This document shows positions 27,474-36,386 of a stretch of 64,000 bases of DNA, piece after piece. The position numbers and the translations under genes were made by a program. The stretch's first letter is position 1. Each line of letters opens with the position of its first letter. Below the pieces are notes generated by a model. That model was not told the DNA's origin, did no database searches, and saw nothing but the letters and a program-made list of their open reading frames with translations. The DNA lies in contig NZ_JAKSYE010000028.1 in NCBI RefSeq assembly GCF_022829685.1, positions 1-64,000 on the forward strand. The letters are read 5' to 3'. Source of the stretch: Methylobacterium sp. E-045 (GTDB lineage Bacteria > Pseudomonadota > Alphaproteobacteria > Rhizobiales > Beijerinckiaceae).

Positions 27474-28826
27474 ATGCCACGTCGCCGGGACACGATGCGC
27501 CTCGGTGCCTTCCTCTATCCGGGCGGGCACCACGTCGCGGCATGGCGGCACCCCTCGTCGCAGGCGGATGCGGGGGTCGACCCCGCCCATTACCGGCGGC
27601 TGGCCAGGGTGGCCGAGGCCGCGAAGTTCGACCTGATCTTTCTCGCCGACGGGGTCAGCATCCGCGGCGACGACATCGACGCCCTGAGCCGCACGGCGAT
27701 CCGCTATGTCGGGCAGTTCGAGCCGCTGACCCTGCTCTCGCACCTCTCGGCGGTGACGGAGCGCATCGGCCTCGTGGCCACCGCCTCCACCACCTACAAC
27801 GAGCCGTTCCACGTGGCGCGCAAGTTCGCCTCCCTGGACCATCTCAGCGGCGGCCGGGCGGGCTGGAACCTCGTCACCTCGGCGGACCCGCGCGAAGCCT
27901 ACAATTTCAGCCGCGAGAGCCATCTCGCCCATGCGCGCCGCTACGCCCGCGCCGAGGAATTCGTGGACGTGGTCGCCGGGCTCTGGGACACGTTCGAGGA
28001 CGACGCCTTCGTCCGCGACCGCGAGGAAGGCCGCTTCTTCGATCCGGCCAAGCTGCACGTGCTCGGGCACGAGGGCGAGCATTTCTCCGTGCGCGGGCCC
28101 CTCAACGTGCCCCGGCCGCCCCAGGGCCACCCGGTGGTGGTGCAGGCGGGTTCCTCCGAGGCCGGCAGGGCCCTGGCGGCGCGCACCGCCGAGGTCATCT
28201 TCACCGCCCAGGCCACCCTGGAGGACGCGACCGCCTTCTATGCCGACGTGAAGGGCCGGCTCGGCCGGCACGGCCGCGAGCCCGACGCGCTCAAGATCCT
28301 GCCGGGCGCCTTCCCGGTGGTCGGCCGCACGATGGCCGAGGCCGAGGACAAGTACGGCGCGCTGCAGGAGCTGATCCACCCCGTCGTCGGCCGCTCGCTC
28401 CTGGAACAGCTCGCCGGAATCGACCTCTCCGGCCTTCCCGACGACGCGCCCGTTCCGGAGGCCACCGGGACGGAGGGCGGCAAGAGCCGGCAGGACCTTC
28501 TGGTCACCATCGCCCGGCGCGAAGGCCTGACGATCCGCGAGCTCTATCTGCGCATCGCCGGAGCGCGCGGGCACTGGACCCTGATCGGAACGCCCTCCCG
28601 GATCGCCGACGCCCTTCAGGAGCGGTTCGAGGCCCATGGCGCCGACGGGTTCAACATCATGCCCCCGACCCTGCCGGGCGGGCTCGACGATTTCGCCACC
28701 CTGGTGATCCCCGAATTGCAGCGGCGCGGCCTGTTCCGCACGGAATACGAGGGCACCACCCTGCGCGAGAATCTCGGCCTCCACCGCCCCGGCCACCGCC
28801 GCCACGCGCCCTCGCCGACGCCGTAG
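27474..28826 (+). CDS. LLM-class flavin-dependent monooxygenase (second, NtaA/SnaA/DszA type)
   Basis: The 450-residue product shares the family layout of the enzyme at 24480: MRLGAFLYPGGHHVAAWRHP, KFDLIFLADGVSIRGDD, FASLDHLSGGRAGWNLVTSA near residue 130, and HPVVVQAGSSEAGRALAAR near 220. It is nevertheless a distinct paralogue. AAGGACAG precedes the ATG at 27474. The pair with the SfnB-like enzyme resembles sulfone/sulfonate desulfurisation pairs in which one enzyme oxidises sulfur and the other cleaves C-S. The actual substrate cannot be read from sequence. Confidence 0.9.
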   Translation: MPRRRDTMRLGAFLYPGGHHVAAWRHPSSQADAGVDPAHYRRLARVAEAAKFDLIFLADGVSIRGDDIDALSRTAIRYVGQFEPLTLLSHLSAVTERIGLVATASTTYNEPFHVARKFASLDHLSGGRAGWNLVTSADPREAYNFSRESHLAHARRYARAEEFVDVVAGLWDTFEDDAFVRDREEGRFFDPAKLHVLGHEGEHFSVRGPLNVPRPPQGHPVVVQAGSSEAGRALAARTAEVIFTAQATLEDATAFYADVKGRLGRHGREPDALKILPGAFPVVGRTMAEAEDKYGALQELIHPVVGRSLLEQLAGIDLSGLPDDAPVPEATGTEGGKSRQDLLVTIARREGLTIRELYLRIAGARGHWTLIGTPSRIADALQERFEAHGADGFNIMPPTLPGGLDDFATLVIPELQRRGLFRTEYEGTTLRENLGLHRPGHRRHAPSPTP

Positions 28827-28841
28827 CCGCAACTCCGCCGG

Positions 28842-28869
28842 CGCCGCTCGGTGGAGACGGCGAGCGGCG
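28842..28869. terminator. Stem-loop between convergent genes
   Basis: A perfect 9-bp inverted repeat (CGCCGCTCG / CGAGCGGCG) with a 10-base loop sits between the stops of the LLM gene (28826) and the Mfd-like gene (28873). It can act in both directions. It has no U-tract, so it is a plausible but not typical intrinsic terminator. Confidence 0.5.
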
Positions 28870-28872
28870 ATC

Positions 28873-31800
28873 TCACCCAGCCGGTCGCCGCGTGCTGGCC
28901 TCCCGCAGGCGTTCGAGGAAGCGGGCGGCGAGGCGACCGCGCTCGGCCGCGTCCTCGCATGTGGCGCGCAGCAGGACACGGCGGTCGCGACGCTCGATAT
29001 GCGCGTTGACCGGCAGCAGGATCGGCGGGGCATTGGCACGGAAATCCGCCGCCAGGCCCTGCGGGCCGCCGCTCAAGCGGGCGATCCCGAGTTCGAGGCA
29101 CCCGACCCGGAGGCGGGCCAGGGTGACGAGGGCTTCGAACGCCTCCGGCGGCGGACCGAACCGGTCGGCCACCTCGTGGCGGAGCGCCTCGACCTCGTCC
29201 GGGGTCGTGAGGCGCAAGAGACGGGTGTAGAGGCTCAGGCGTACGTCCGGCTCCGGCACGTAATCGGCCGGCACGCCACCGGACAGGCCGATCCGGATCT
29301 CCGGCGTCCAATCCTCCGCGACTTCCCCCTTCGCGGCCCTCAGGGCGAGGTGGAGGAGGTGCTGATAGAGGCCGAGTCCGATCAGCTTGACGTGGCCGGC
29401 CTGGTTCTCGCCCACGAGGTCCCCCGCTCCGCGCAGGTCGAGGTCGCGGGCGCTGATGGCGAAGCCCGCACCGAGCCGGTCCAGGGCCTCCAGGGTGCGC
29501 AGGCGCTTCTCCGTCGCCGGGCTCAGCGGCCTCTCCGGCTGGTGCAGAAGGTGGACGACGCCCCGGCGCTGGCCGCGCCCGACCCGGCCCCGCAACTGGT
29601 GCAGCTGGGACAGGCCGAATCGCTCCGCGTCCCAGACCAGCATCGTGTTGGCACGCGGCACGTCGAGGCCGCTCTCGATGATGCTGGTCGCCAGCAGCAC
29701 GTCGCCCTCGCCATCGGCGAAGCGCACCATCACATCGTCCATCTCCGCCGCCTTGAGGTCGCCATGGGCGATCATCGTGTGCAGGCCGGGGACGAGCTTG
29801 GCCAGGCGCTCCGCCATCGTGCCGATATCCTCGATGCGCGGACAGACGACGAAGCTCTGGCCGCCCCGGCGATGCTCGCGCAGGAGCGCGGCCCGCAGGG
29901 ATTCGGCCTCGAACGGCGCGATCACCGTGCGGATGGGCTGGCGCACCGCGGGCGGTGTCGCGATGACGCTCAGGGATTGGAGGCCCACGAGGGCGGATTG
30001 CAGGGTCCGGGGGATCGGCGTCGCCGTGAGCGTGAGGACGTGGCCGTCTCCGGCCGTCTTCCGCAGCGTCTCCTTCATCTTCGCCCCGAAGCGCTGCTCC
30101 TCGTCGATGACCACGAGGCCGAGATCGGCGAAGGCCACGCCCTTGGCGGCCAGGCAATGGGTGCCGACGACGAGGCGGATGCTGCCGTCGGCGAGTCCCG
30201 CCTTCACCCGCTTGGCCTCGGACGGCGAAACGAGCCGCGAGAGATGGGCGACCTCGATGCCGAAACGGGCAAAGCGCCGGGTGAAGGTCTGCACGTGCTG
30301 GCGGGCGAGAACGGTGGTGGGCGCCACCACCGCCACCTGGCGGCCGGAGAACACGGCGGCGGCGGCGGCCCGAAGGGCCACCTCGGTCTTGCCGAAGCCG
30401 ACATCGCCGCAGACGAGGCGGTCCATCGGCCGTCCGCAGGCGAGATCGCCCAGGACCCCGTTCACCGCTCGGGCCTGGTCGGCGGTGAGGTTGAACCCGA
30501 ACCCGGCGGCGAAGCGCTCCATCTCCCGCAGCGGGGGCGACAGGACCGGCGCCTCGACCGCCCGGCGCGCCTCGGCGGCGGCGAGCATCATGCGGGCGGC
30601 CTTGGCCATGCACGCCTCGGCTTCGAGGCGCCGACGGCCCCATGACCCGCCTTCGAGCTTGTCGAGGGTGACCGCCTCGACCTCCGAGCCGTAGCGCCAG
30701 ATCCGGTCGGCCTGGGAGACCGGGACCATCAGGATCGCCTGTCCGGCAAAGCGCAGCCGGAGGGCGTCCTCGCCGCCATCCTCTCCGGTCTCGACGCGCT
30801 CCAGGCCTTCGAAGACGCACAGACCGTTGTCGCGGTCCACCGCCACATCGCCGACGCGCAGCTCCACCTCGCCGATGGGAAGGCTCGCGACGGGCTCGCC
30901 CTCCTCGACGGCGGCCCGGCTCCCGAACAGATCGGCGGCGGCGATGACGCAGACACCCTGTCCCGGCACCCGGAACCCCGCCTCGATGGGCGCGGCCAGC
31001 GCCAGGATCGCGCCGGGCCTGGCACGCGCAACCTCCATCCAGCCCGCCACGCGCCGGGCCTTTCGCCCCATCACCCGCTCGGCGACGCGGATCAGGCGGC
31101 CGAGGGGCTCCTCCGGGCCCGTCAGCAGGATGCGGTCGCCCGCCTCCAGGTGCCGGCGCAGGGTCTCGGCCAGGGCCGCGTTGGGACGGGCCTTCCGCAC
31201 GAAGGCGGGAATCGCGAGGTCCTCGGATTCCTCCGCCGTCGCGGTGGCGACGCGGCGCGCCGCCTGGAGCGAGGCCCAGCTCCGGGGATCGAGGTAGAGC
31301 TCGCCCAAATCGCCGTGACGACTGCCGGTGTCCTGCCCCTCGGCGATCTGCTCGAAGAAGGCGGCGGCGCGCTCCTCGGCGCCGGTCTCCACCACGAGGC
31401 GGGCATCGGGGACGTAATCGAGCACCGTCGTCAGGGTGGGATAGAAGCGGGGAAGCTGATGCTCCTGGCCGGTGAAGGGCCGCAGCCGGGTCTCCGATCC
31501 TTCGGGAAGCAGGATCTCCGTGGCCGGGTCGACGACCAGGCACTCGGCTTCCGCCAGGGAGCGCTGGGAGACCGGATCGTAAGACCGGATGGCGGTGACG
31601 CGGCCGCCCTCGTGCTCGATCCGGCAGGGGCGCGGCGCTGCGGCGGGGAAGACGTCGACCGTTCGCCCCCAGACCGCCACCTCGCCCGGCTCGTCGACCC
31701 GGTCGTCGAGGATGTAGCCGAGGCGCTGCAACGTCGCGGTGATCGCGGCCGGATCGAAGGCGTCGCCCACATGGATCTCGAGATGCGCCTCGGCCCAGGT

Positions 31801-32169
31801 CTCGGGCGGCGGAACACGCTGGATCAGGGCAGGGGCGGTCGTCAGGACGATGTCGGGAAGGGCGGCAGCATCCGTCAGCCAGCGCAACACGCCCGTGCGC
31901 TGCCCCATGACGCCGCGTGACGGCGAGGTCCGGTCGAAGGGCAGGCAATCCCATTCCGGATAGATCGCGACGCTGCGGGCGGGGGCCAGGGCGCGCAGGA
32001 TGGCGGCGATGGCGTCCTGACGGTGCGTCTCGCGCACCATATGGATCAGCGGCTTGTTCTCGGCCACGAGGTCGAGGAGCGCCACCGCCAGGGCACCGAT
32101 GGGAACGAGGGGGGCGACCGGCTCCTCGGAGGCGTTGTCGGGAGACGTCCTGGTCCGGCGTTTTGCCAT
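28873..32169 (-). CDS. Mfd-like superfamily 2 helicase/translocase (transcription-repair coupling factor paralogue)
   Basis: The 1098-residue protein follows the Mfd domain order. There is a UvrB-like N-terminus (YPEWDCLPFDRTSPSRGVMG near residue 70), then a polymerase-contact domain near 430-450, then the RecG/Mfd motor: Walker A CGDVGFGKTEVALRAA, VIDEEQRFG, LTATPIPRTLQ, and QLRGRVGRGQRRGVV with its TRG-type motif. A C-terminal TRCF D7-like domain completes it. Mfd displaces stalled RNA polymerase and recruits UvrA. Here the usual HGIGRY-type contact loop reads RDNGLCVFEGLE, so RNA polymerase binding may differ. A canonical mfd is expected elsewhere in the genome. Confidence 0.85.
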   Translation of the reverse strand: MAKRRTRTSPDNASEEPVAPLVPIGALAVALLDLVAENKPLIHMVRETHRQDAIAAILRALAPARSVAIYPEWDCLPFDRTSPSRGVMGQRTGVLRWLTDAAALPDIVLTTAPALIQRVPPPETWAEAHLEIHVGDAFDPAAITATLQRLGYILDDRVDEPGEVAVWGRTVDVFPAAAPRPCRIEHEGGRVTAIRSYDPVSQRSLAEAECLVVDPATEILLPEGSETRLRPFTGQEHQLPRFYPTLTTVLDYVPDARLVVETGAEERAAAFFEQIAEGQDTGSRHGDLGELYLDPRSWASLQAARRVATATAEESEDLAIPAFVRKARPNAALAETLRRHLEAGDRILLTGPEEPLGRLIRVAERVMGRKARRVAGWMEVARARPGAILALAAPIEAGFRVPGQGVCVIAAADLFGSRAAVEEGEPVASLPIGEVELRVGDVAVDRDNGLCVFEGLERVETGEDGGEDALRLRFAGQAILMVPVSQADRIWRYGSEVEAVTLDKLEGGSWGRRRLEAEACMAKAARMMLAAAEARRAVEAPVLSPPLREMERFAAGFGFNLTADQARAVNGVLGDLACGRPMDRLVCGDVGFGKTEVALRAAAAAVFSGRQVAVVAPTTVLARQHVQTFTRRFARFGIEVAHLSRLVSPSEAKRVKAGLADGSIRLVVGTHCLAAKGVAFADLGLVVIDEEQRFGAKMKETLRKTAGDGHVLTLTATPIPRTLQSALVGLQSLSVIATPPAVRQPIRTVIAPFEAESLRAALLREHRRGGQSFVVCPRIEDIGTMAERLAKLVPGLHTMIAHGDLKAAEMDDVMVRFADGEGDVLLATSIIESGLDVPRANTMLVWDAERFGLSQLHQLRGRVGRGQRRGVVHLLHQPERPLSPATEKRLRTLEALDRLGAGFAISARDLDLRGAGDLVGENQAGHVKLIGLGLYQHLLHLALRAAKGEVAEDWTPEIRIGLSGGVPADYVPEPDVRLSLYTRLLRLTTPDEVEALRHEVADRFGPPPEAFEALVTLARLRVGCLELGIARLSGGPQGLAADFRANAPPILLPVNAHIERRDRRVLLRATCEDAAERGRLAARFLERLREASTRRPAG

Positions 32170-32279
32170 CGGGAAGTGCGCTGCCCATCACTGGTGTCGG
32201 GACTCGGCAAACGTGGACCGATGCGACTCGGCTCCGTCGAATCCCGGCCTGTCCCCAGTTTGTCGCATCGATCCCCGGT

Positions 32280-32672
32280 TCAGTGCGTGCGCCCGACGAT
32301 CTCTCGCTCGGCGACACGCAACGCGGTCCGGCAGGCAGGGTGATCGCCGGCGGCATCCGCCCGGCGTGCCCGTGCCAGCGCGGCGACGGCGCGTCCACCG
32401 GCCGGCCAGCCGTCGTAGCGGCTCTCGGCCGCCGCGATGGTGGCGGGGGTCGGTTGCCGGCTCCGCATGGCGCGTGCGCTTTCGGGCGCGAAGGGTCCGG
32501 CCGCCGCACGATTCTCCAAGGCACGGTCCAGCCGCGCCTGCATCCGGTCGATGCCGCGCGCGCAGGAACCCGCCTCGGCCTCACCGCCCGGCAGGAGGAT
32601 GGCCCCGATCAGCAGGGACGCAAGAAGGAGGGGAGGGAGCCGTCGCCGGCCCGTGCTCGACCTGTCGCCCAT
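32280..32672 (-). CDS. Small secreted protein of unknown function
   Basis: The 130-residue protein has a clear signal peptide (LPPLLLASLLIGAILLPGGEAEA). The mature part is Ala/Arg-rich with two cysteines (GSCARGIDRMQARLD, DHPACRTALRVAEREI) that could form a disulfide. Its helical pattern and late Cys resemble small alphaproteobacterial periplasmic proteins of unknown role. I recognise no domain. It lies between the Mfd-like gene and a tandem repeat, with no obvious operon partner. Confidence 0.6.
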   Translation of the reverse strand: MGDRSSTGRRRLPPLLLASLLIGAILLPGGEAEAGSCARGIDRMQARLDRALENRAAAGPFAPESARAMRSRQPTPATIAAAESRYDGWPAGGRAVAALARARRADAAGDHPACRTALRVAEREIVGRTH

Positions 32673-32762
32673 GCCAACCCTCCGCCCGCGTGAAACCCGG
32701 CCGTTTTCGAGCGCGGGACACGGTGGATCATGCGGATCGCCCGATTTGGAGTAAAGCCGCCG

Positions 32763-32861
32763 GATGGCGCATGTTTGCCCTTCCGATGGCGGACGTTCAC
32801 CCCCTCCGATGGCGCATGTTTCCCCCCTCCGATGGCGGTCGTTCGCACCCTCGGATGGCGC
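32763..32861. repeat. Tandem repeat, about five 23-bp units
   Basis: The core GATGGCG recurs at 32763, 32785, 32808, 32831 and 32854, a period of 22-23 bp. Between cores alternate short blocks such as CATGTTT and ACGTTC followed by a run of C. The last unit abuts the stop of the ABC ATPase gene. The array lies upstream of the small secreted-protein gene (start 32672). It is non-coding as far as I can tell. Confidence 0.75.
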
Positions 32862-33656
32862 TCATTTCTCGCCGAGGATGCCGAGGATCTCGGTGCGCAG
32901 GCTCAGGAGCTGCGGGTCGTCGCGGCGGCGGGGATAGGGGGCGTCCACCGCGATCTCGGTCCTGATTCGGGCCGGGCGGTCGCTCAGCACGATCACCCGC
33001 TGGGCGAGGATGAGGGCCTCCTCCACGTCATGGGTGACGAGGAGCGCCGTGAAGCGGCTCTCCTGCCAGAGCCGGACGAGTTCGCCCTGCATGGCGAGGC
33101 GGGTCAGGGCGTCGAGCTTGCCCAGCGGCTCGTCGAGGAGGAGCAGGCGCGGATCGTTGACCAGGGCCCGGGCGAGCGCCGTGCGCTGGGCCATGCCGCC
33201 GGAGAGCTGGTGCGGATAGGCCTCGGCGAAGTCGGCGAGCCCGACGAGGTCCAGGGCCTCGTCGATCCGGTGGCGGTGCCGCCGGAGCAGGCCGCGTGCC
33301 TCCAGGCCCAGGGAGACGTTCCCCCGCACCGTGCGCCAGGGATAGAGCGTCGGGTCCTGGAACACGAGGAGCCGCTCCGGATCGGGGCCGGTGATCGTCT
33401 CCCCGTCGAGGGCGAGCGTGCCGGATTCCGGCGGTTCGAGACCGGCGGCGAGGCGCAGCAGCGTGGACTTCCCGCAGCCCGAGGGGCCCAGCAGGGCGAC
33501 GAAGGAGCCCGGCGCGATGGAAAGGTCGATATTGTCGAGGACGGGCAGGCGCGTGCCGCCGATGTCGAAGGCGTGGGAAACGCTCCTGACGGTGAGAGCC
33601 CCGCCCCGGTCGATGGCGGAGGCGCCGGCCAAAGCTTCGAGGGTGGCCGCTACCAT
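32862..33656 (-). CDS. ABC transporter ATP-binding protein, nitrate/sulfonate/taurine type (second system)
   Basis: The 264-residue ATPase has Walker A GPSGCGKST, Q-loop LLVFQDPTLYPW, signature LSGGMAQRTALARAL, Walker B LLLLDEPLGKLD and H-loop VTHDVEEALI. It starts at ATG 33656, overlapping the permease stop by 7 bp. It is the last gene of a binding protein-permease-ATPase operon, distinct from the one at 15530-18370. Confidence 0.9.
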   Translation of the reverse strand: MVAATLEALAGASAIDRGGALTVRSVSHAFDIGGTRLPVLDNIDLSIAPGSFVALLGPSGCGKSTLLRLAAGLEPPESGTLALDGETITGPDPERLLVFQDPTLYPWRTVRGNVSLGLEARGLLRRHRHRIDEALDLVGLADFAEAYPHQLSGGMAQRTALARALVNDPRLLLLDEPLGKLDALTRLAMQGELVRLWQESRFTALLVTHDVEEALILAQRVIVLSDRPARIRTEIAVDAPYPRRRDDPQLLSLRTEILGILGEK

Positions 33657-34693
33657 TGGACGAGCCCCTTCTGCCAGGACAGCACGCGGTCGCGCAGGCG
33701 GAACAGCAGGGTGATCAGGGTCGAGCACATCAGCGCCATGGCGATGAGGGCGGCATACATGTTGGCATAAGCCGCCCACCCTTGCGCCCATTGCAGGTAC
33801 CAGCCGAGGCCGGATTTCACGCCCAGCATCTCGGCGACGACGAGGACCGCGAAGGAGGCGCCGAGCCCCATGAACAGGCCGACGAAGACGTGGGGCAGGG
33901 CCGCCGGGATCGCGACCTTGCGGATGAGGAAGCTCTGCGAGGCGCCGAGCGTCCGGGCGACGTCGTAATAGGACTTGTTGGCGGCCGCGATCCCCGACCA
34001 GGTCAGCACCGTCACCGGGAAACCCGTCGCCAGGGCCACGAGGAAGGTGCTCGCCGACCAGGACGAGGGGAACACGAAGAAGGCCAGCGGCAGCCAGGCG
34101 GTGGCCGGCAGCGGCCCGACGAAGCGCAGGACCGGATGGACCCAGTAGCCGGCGGCCCGCGACCAGCCCACCGCCACACCGAGGACGAAGCCGACGGCGG
34201 CGCCGATGAAGTAACCGCCCGACAGCAGGATCAGGGAGTTGACGATGCTGCCGCCGAGCTTCGGCCAATCCTCGGCGAAGACTTCGAGGATCGCCTGGGG
34301 CGGCGGGAAGAATGGCATCGGCAGCCATTCGAGCTTGGCCGTCGCCAGTTCCCAGATGGTGAAAGCGAGGGCGAGGGCGACGATCCACGGCCCCCAATGA
34401 CGCAGGCGGGCGCCGACCCGGCCAAGGACCGGGAGGAGGGGGCTCGCCAGGAGGAGGACGGCCCCGATCAGTCCGGCGCCATGGCCGAACGTGGCGGAAT
34501 AGGGAAAGTCGCCGTTCTCCGGCAGGCCGAGGGTGAGGCCCGCGAGGACGAGCCAGACGAAACCGGCGAAGAGGCCGACCCACCACAGGGCGGCGAGACG
34601 GGTCCGCCATGCGGAGCCGTTCGAAGACGCATCCTCCGCCTCGGCCGCCCGGCGGACACCGCCGGCGAACGCCCCCGTCAGTGAACTCGACAT
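33650..34693 (-). CDS. ABC transporter permease, nitrate/sulfonate/taurine type (second system)
   Basis: The 347-residue membrane protein is longer than the usual 250-300. An extra N-terminal part contains two hydrophobic segments (ALWWVGLFAGFVWLVLAGLT and LIGAVLLLASPLLPVLG) before the conserved permease core. The EAA loop is DVARTLGASQSFLIRKVAIP near residue 235. It overlaps the ATPase gene by 7 bp and follows the binding-protein gene by 9 bp. Confidence 0.9.
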   Translation of the reverse strand: MSSSLTGAFAGGVRRAAEAEDASSNGSAWRTRLAALWWVGLFAGFVWLVLAGLTLGLPENGDFPYSATFGHGAGLIGAVLLLASPLLPVLGRVGARLRHWGPWIVALALAFTIWELATAKLEWLPMPFFPPPQAILEVFAEDWPKLGGSIVNSLILLSGGYFIGAAVGFVLGVAVGWSRAAGYWVHPVLRFVGPLPATAWLPLAFFVFPSSWSASTFLVALATGFPVTVLTWSGIAAANKSYYDVARTLGASQSFLIRKVAIPAALPHVFVGLFMGLGASFAVLVVAEMLGVKSGLGWYLQWAQGWAAYANMYAALIAMALMCSTLITLLFRLRDRVLSWQKGLVQW

Positions 34694-34702
34694 GGATGCC
34701 CC

Positions 34703-35776
34703 TCAGCTCAGGACGTCGGCATAGACCCGGTCGGCGAATTTGGCCGTGTCGGTGGAGCGGCGGATCACGTTCACGCGCTTCAGCTCGTCGCCGTAGAGGG
34801 CGATCTCCTGCTTGAGGGTGACGCCCACGGGCCGGTGATCGTGGGTATGGCTGCGCAGCATCGCCGCTAGATCCTCCACCGAGCCCTTGCCGCCGTAATT
34901 CGAGAAGATGCCGGCGGCGTCCAGCGGATCGGTAGCGACGCGGTGGCCGCCCTCGAGGATGGCGCGGGTGAGGGCTGTGGCCACCGCCCGGTCGTTGCGG
35001 ATCAGGCTGCCGCGCAGGGCCACGACGCAGCAGGAGCGCGTGGCGAAGATGCCCGTCAGGTTCGTGGCGACTTCCGTGAAGCGCGGGTCCTTGAGCCAGA
35101 TGAAGGTGCGCGGGTCGGCATCGGCCAGGGCCTGGGCCTCGCCCTTCTCAACGGCGAGGTTGAGGAGATCGGCCGGGTATTGCCGCCACTCCACCTCCCG
35201 GTCGGGATCGATGCCGGCATCGGACAGCAGCAGGGCGAAGAAGTTCTTGGCCGGGCTCGCATGGTCGCTGATGGCGATGGTCTTGCCCTTCAGGGAAGCG
35301 ATGTCGCTGATGCCGGCGGATTTCGCGCCGAGCAGCCTCAGGCAGCCGCCATGGAGGCCGGCGGTGATCTTGACGTCAAAACCCTGTTCCAGGGGCTTCA
35401 GCCAGCGCAGGGCCATGCCGATGCCGGCATCGGCCTTGCCGGTGGCGATGGCCTCCAGCAGGGCCTCCGTGGACCCGCCGAAATTGATGAACTCCACGTC
35501 GAGCCCGTGGGCGGCGAAGATTCCGCGCTCCTTGGCGACGGGTGCGGCGGCCGTGCAGACGGCGTTGGCGTTCCAGGCGAGCTTGATGGGGCGGAGCGGG
35601 CCGCTCCACGCCGCGGTGGCCGCCGCCGGAGCGCAGGGGGGACCGGGATCGAAGGGCGCGGCGGGGCCGGGAACCCAGGCACGCCCCGCCGTCGCGGTGA
35701 GGCCCAGGGGCAGGGCGGCCGCGACGGTGGCGCCCGCTCTCAGCAGGCGGCGTCGGGACAGCAGGTCGTCGGTCAT
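34703..35776 (-). CDS. ABC transporter substrate-binding protein, NitT/TauT type (second system)
   Basis: The product has 357 residues and opens with a Tat-like signal (SRRRLLRAGATVAAALPLGL). The binding fold shows KLAWNANAVCTAAAPVAKER, VEFINFGGSTEALLEAIATG, KADAGIGMALRWLKPLEQGF and TIAISDHASPAKNFFALLL. The start at 35776 has GGAGAC upstream. It heads the three-gene transporter operon. The ligand is unknown; family members bind nitrate, cyanate, taurine, sulfonates or pyrimidine precursors. A small conserved-looking gene lies 68 bp upstream on the same strand. Confidence 0.88.
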   Translation of the reverse strand: MTDDLLSRRRLLRAGATVAAALPLGLTATAGRAWVPGPAAPFDPGPPCAPAAATAAWSGPLRPIKLAWNANAVCTAAAPVAKERGIFAAHGLDVEFINFGGSTEALLEAIATGKADAGIGMALRWLKPLEQGFDVKITAGLHGGCLRLLGAKSAGISDIASLKGKTIAISDHASPAKNFFALLLSDAGIDPDREVEWRQYPADLLNLAVEKGEAQALADADPRTFIWLKDPRFTEVATNLTGIFATRSCCVVALRGSLIRNDRAVATALTRAILEGGHRVATDPLDAAGIFSNYGGKGSVEDLAAMLRSHTHDHRPVGVTLKQEIALYGDELKRVNVIRRSTDTAKFADRVYADVLS

Positions 35777-35844
35777 GCTCGTCTCCAGGACCGCGAGTGG
35801 CCCGCCTTCATGGATCGATGGACTGTCGGGGAGGCCTCGGCGGG

Positions 35845-36129
35845 TCAGGCCGGGGCGTAGCTGAGATAGGCGACCATCATCTCGGCCACCGCCCGATGGG
35901 CGTAGTCGTCGACGCTCTCGCCGCCATCGACCGGGAAGGCCTCGACGACGCGGCGGCCGCCCAGCACTTCGGACAGTTCCTCGGGCATCAGCCCGTTCTC
36001 GAAGGCAGCCGCCACCGCCGCCCTGCCATAGGCGCGGCGAAAGTGCCTCGGCGCGATGGCGCCGCCGAAAGCCCATGCGGGGCCGGACCCAACCGCCTCA
36101 AATCGCGTGTCGTGATAACCCATGACCAT
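35845..36129 (-). CDS. Small hypothetical protein upstream of the ABC transporter
   Basis: The 94-residue soluble protein starts MVMGYHDTRFEAVGSG after a GAGGG ribosome site (a TTG one codon earlier is also possible). It contains AFGGAIAPRHFRRAYGRAAV and ends VAEMMVAYLSYAPA. I recognise no domain and see no signal peptide or membrane segment. Its position and strand suggest it is the first gene of the transporter operon, so it could modify or sense the transported compound. Confidence 0.55.
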   Translation of the reverse strand: MVMGYHDTRFEAVGSGPAWAFGGAIAPRHFRRAYGRAAVAAAFENGLMPEELSEVLGGRRVVEAFPVDGGESVDDYAHRAVAEMMVAYLSYAPA

Positions 36130-36386
36130 CAACCCTCTTCGTCAGAATCGTCCCATGATGAGCGCCGCCGAAATCGGCGAGACACGCATGGCGGCAACGA
36201 CTGTGCTTGAGGTTGAGGCTCTTCATTTCGCCCTCGCGTCGGCAACGGGCCGATAGACGTGTTGACAAGCCGGACTATAGGCGAGGGCGTACGGAATGTG
36301 CTTCCAAATGTCTTACGATCTGCAGGCCGGAGATCTCGCCCGACGGAGCGTTCGGGAAAGTTCCTGATCCGGGCTCCGCCGCCGCA

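Noticed and set aside
28616-32584. 1322-codon minus-strand open frame
   Set aside because: Out-of-frame shadow of the Mfd-like gene; Arg/Pro/Gly-rich and without motifs.
32763-32861. Possible CRISPR array
   Set aside because: Units are contiguous at 22-23 bp with no unique spacers of normal length and no cas genes nearby.
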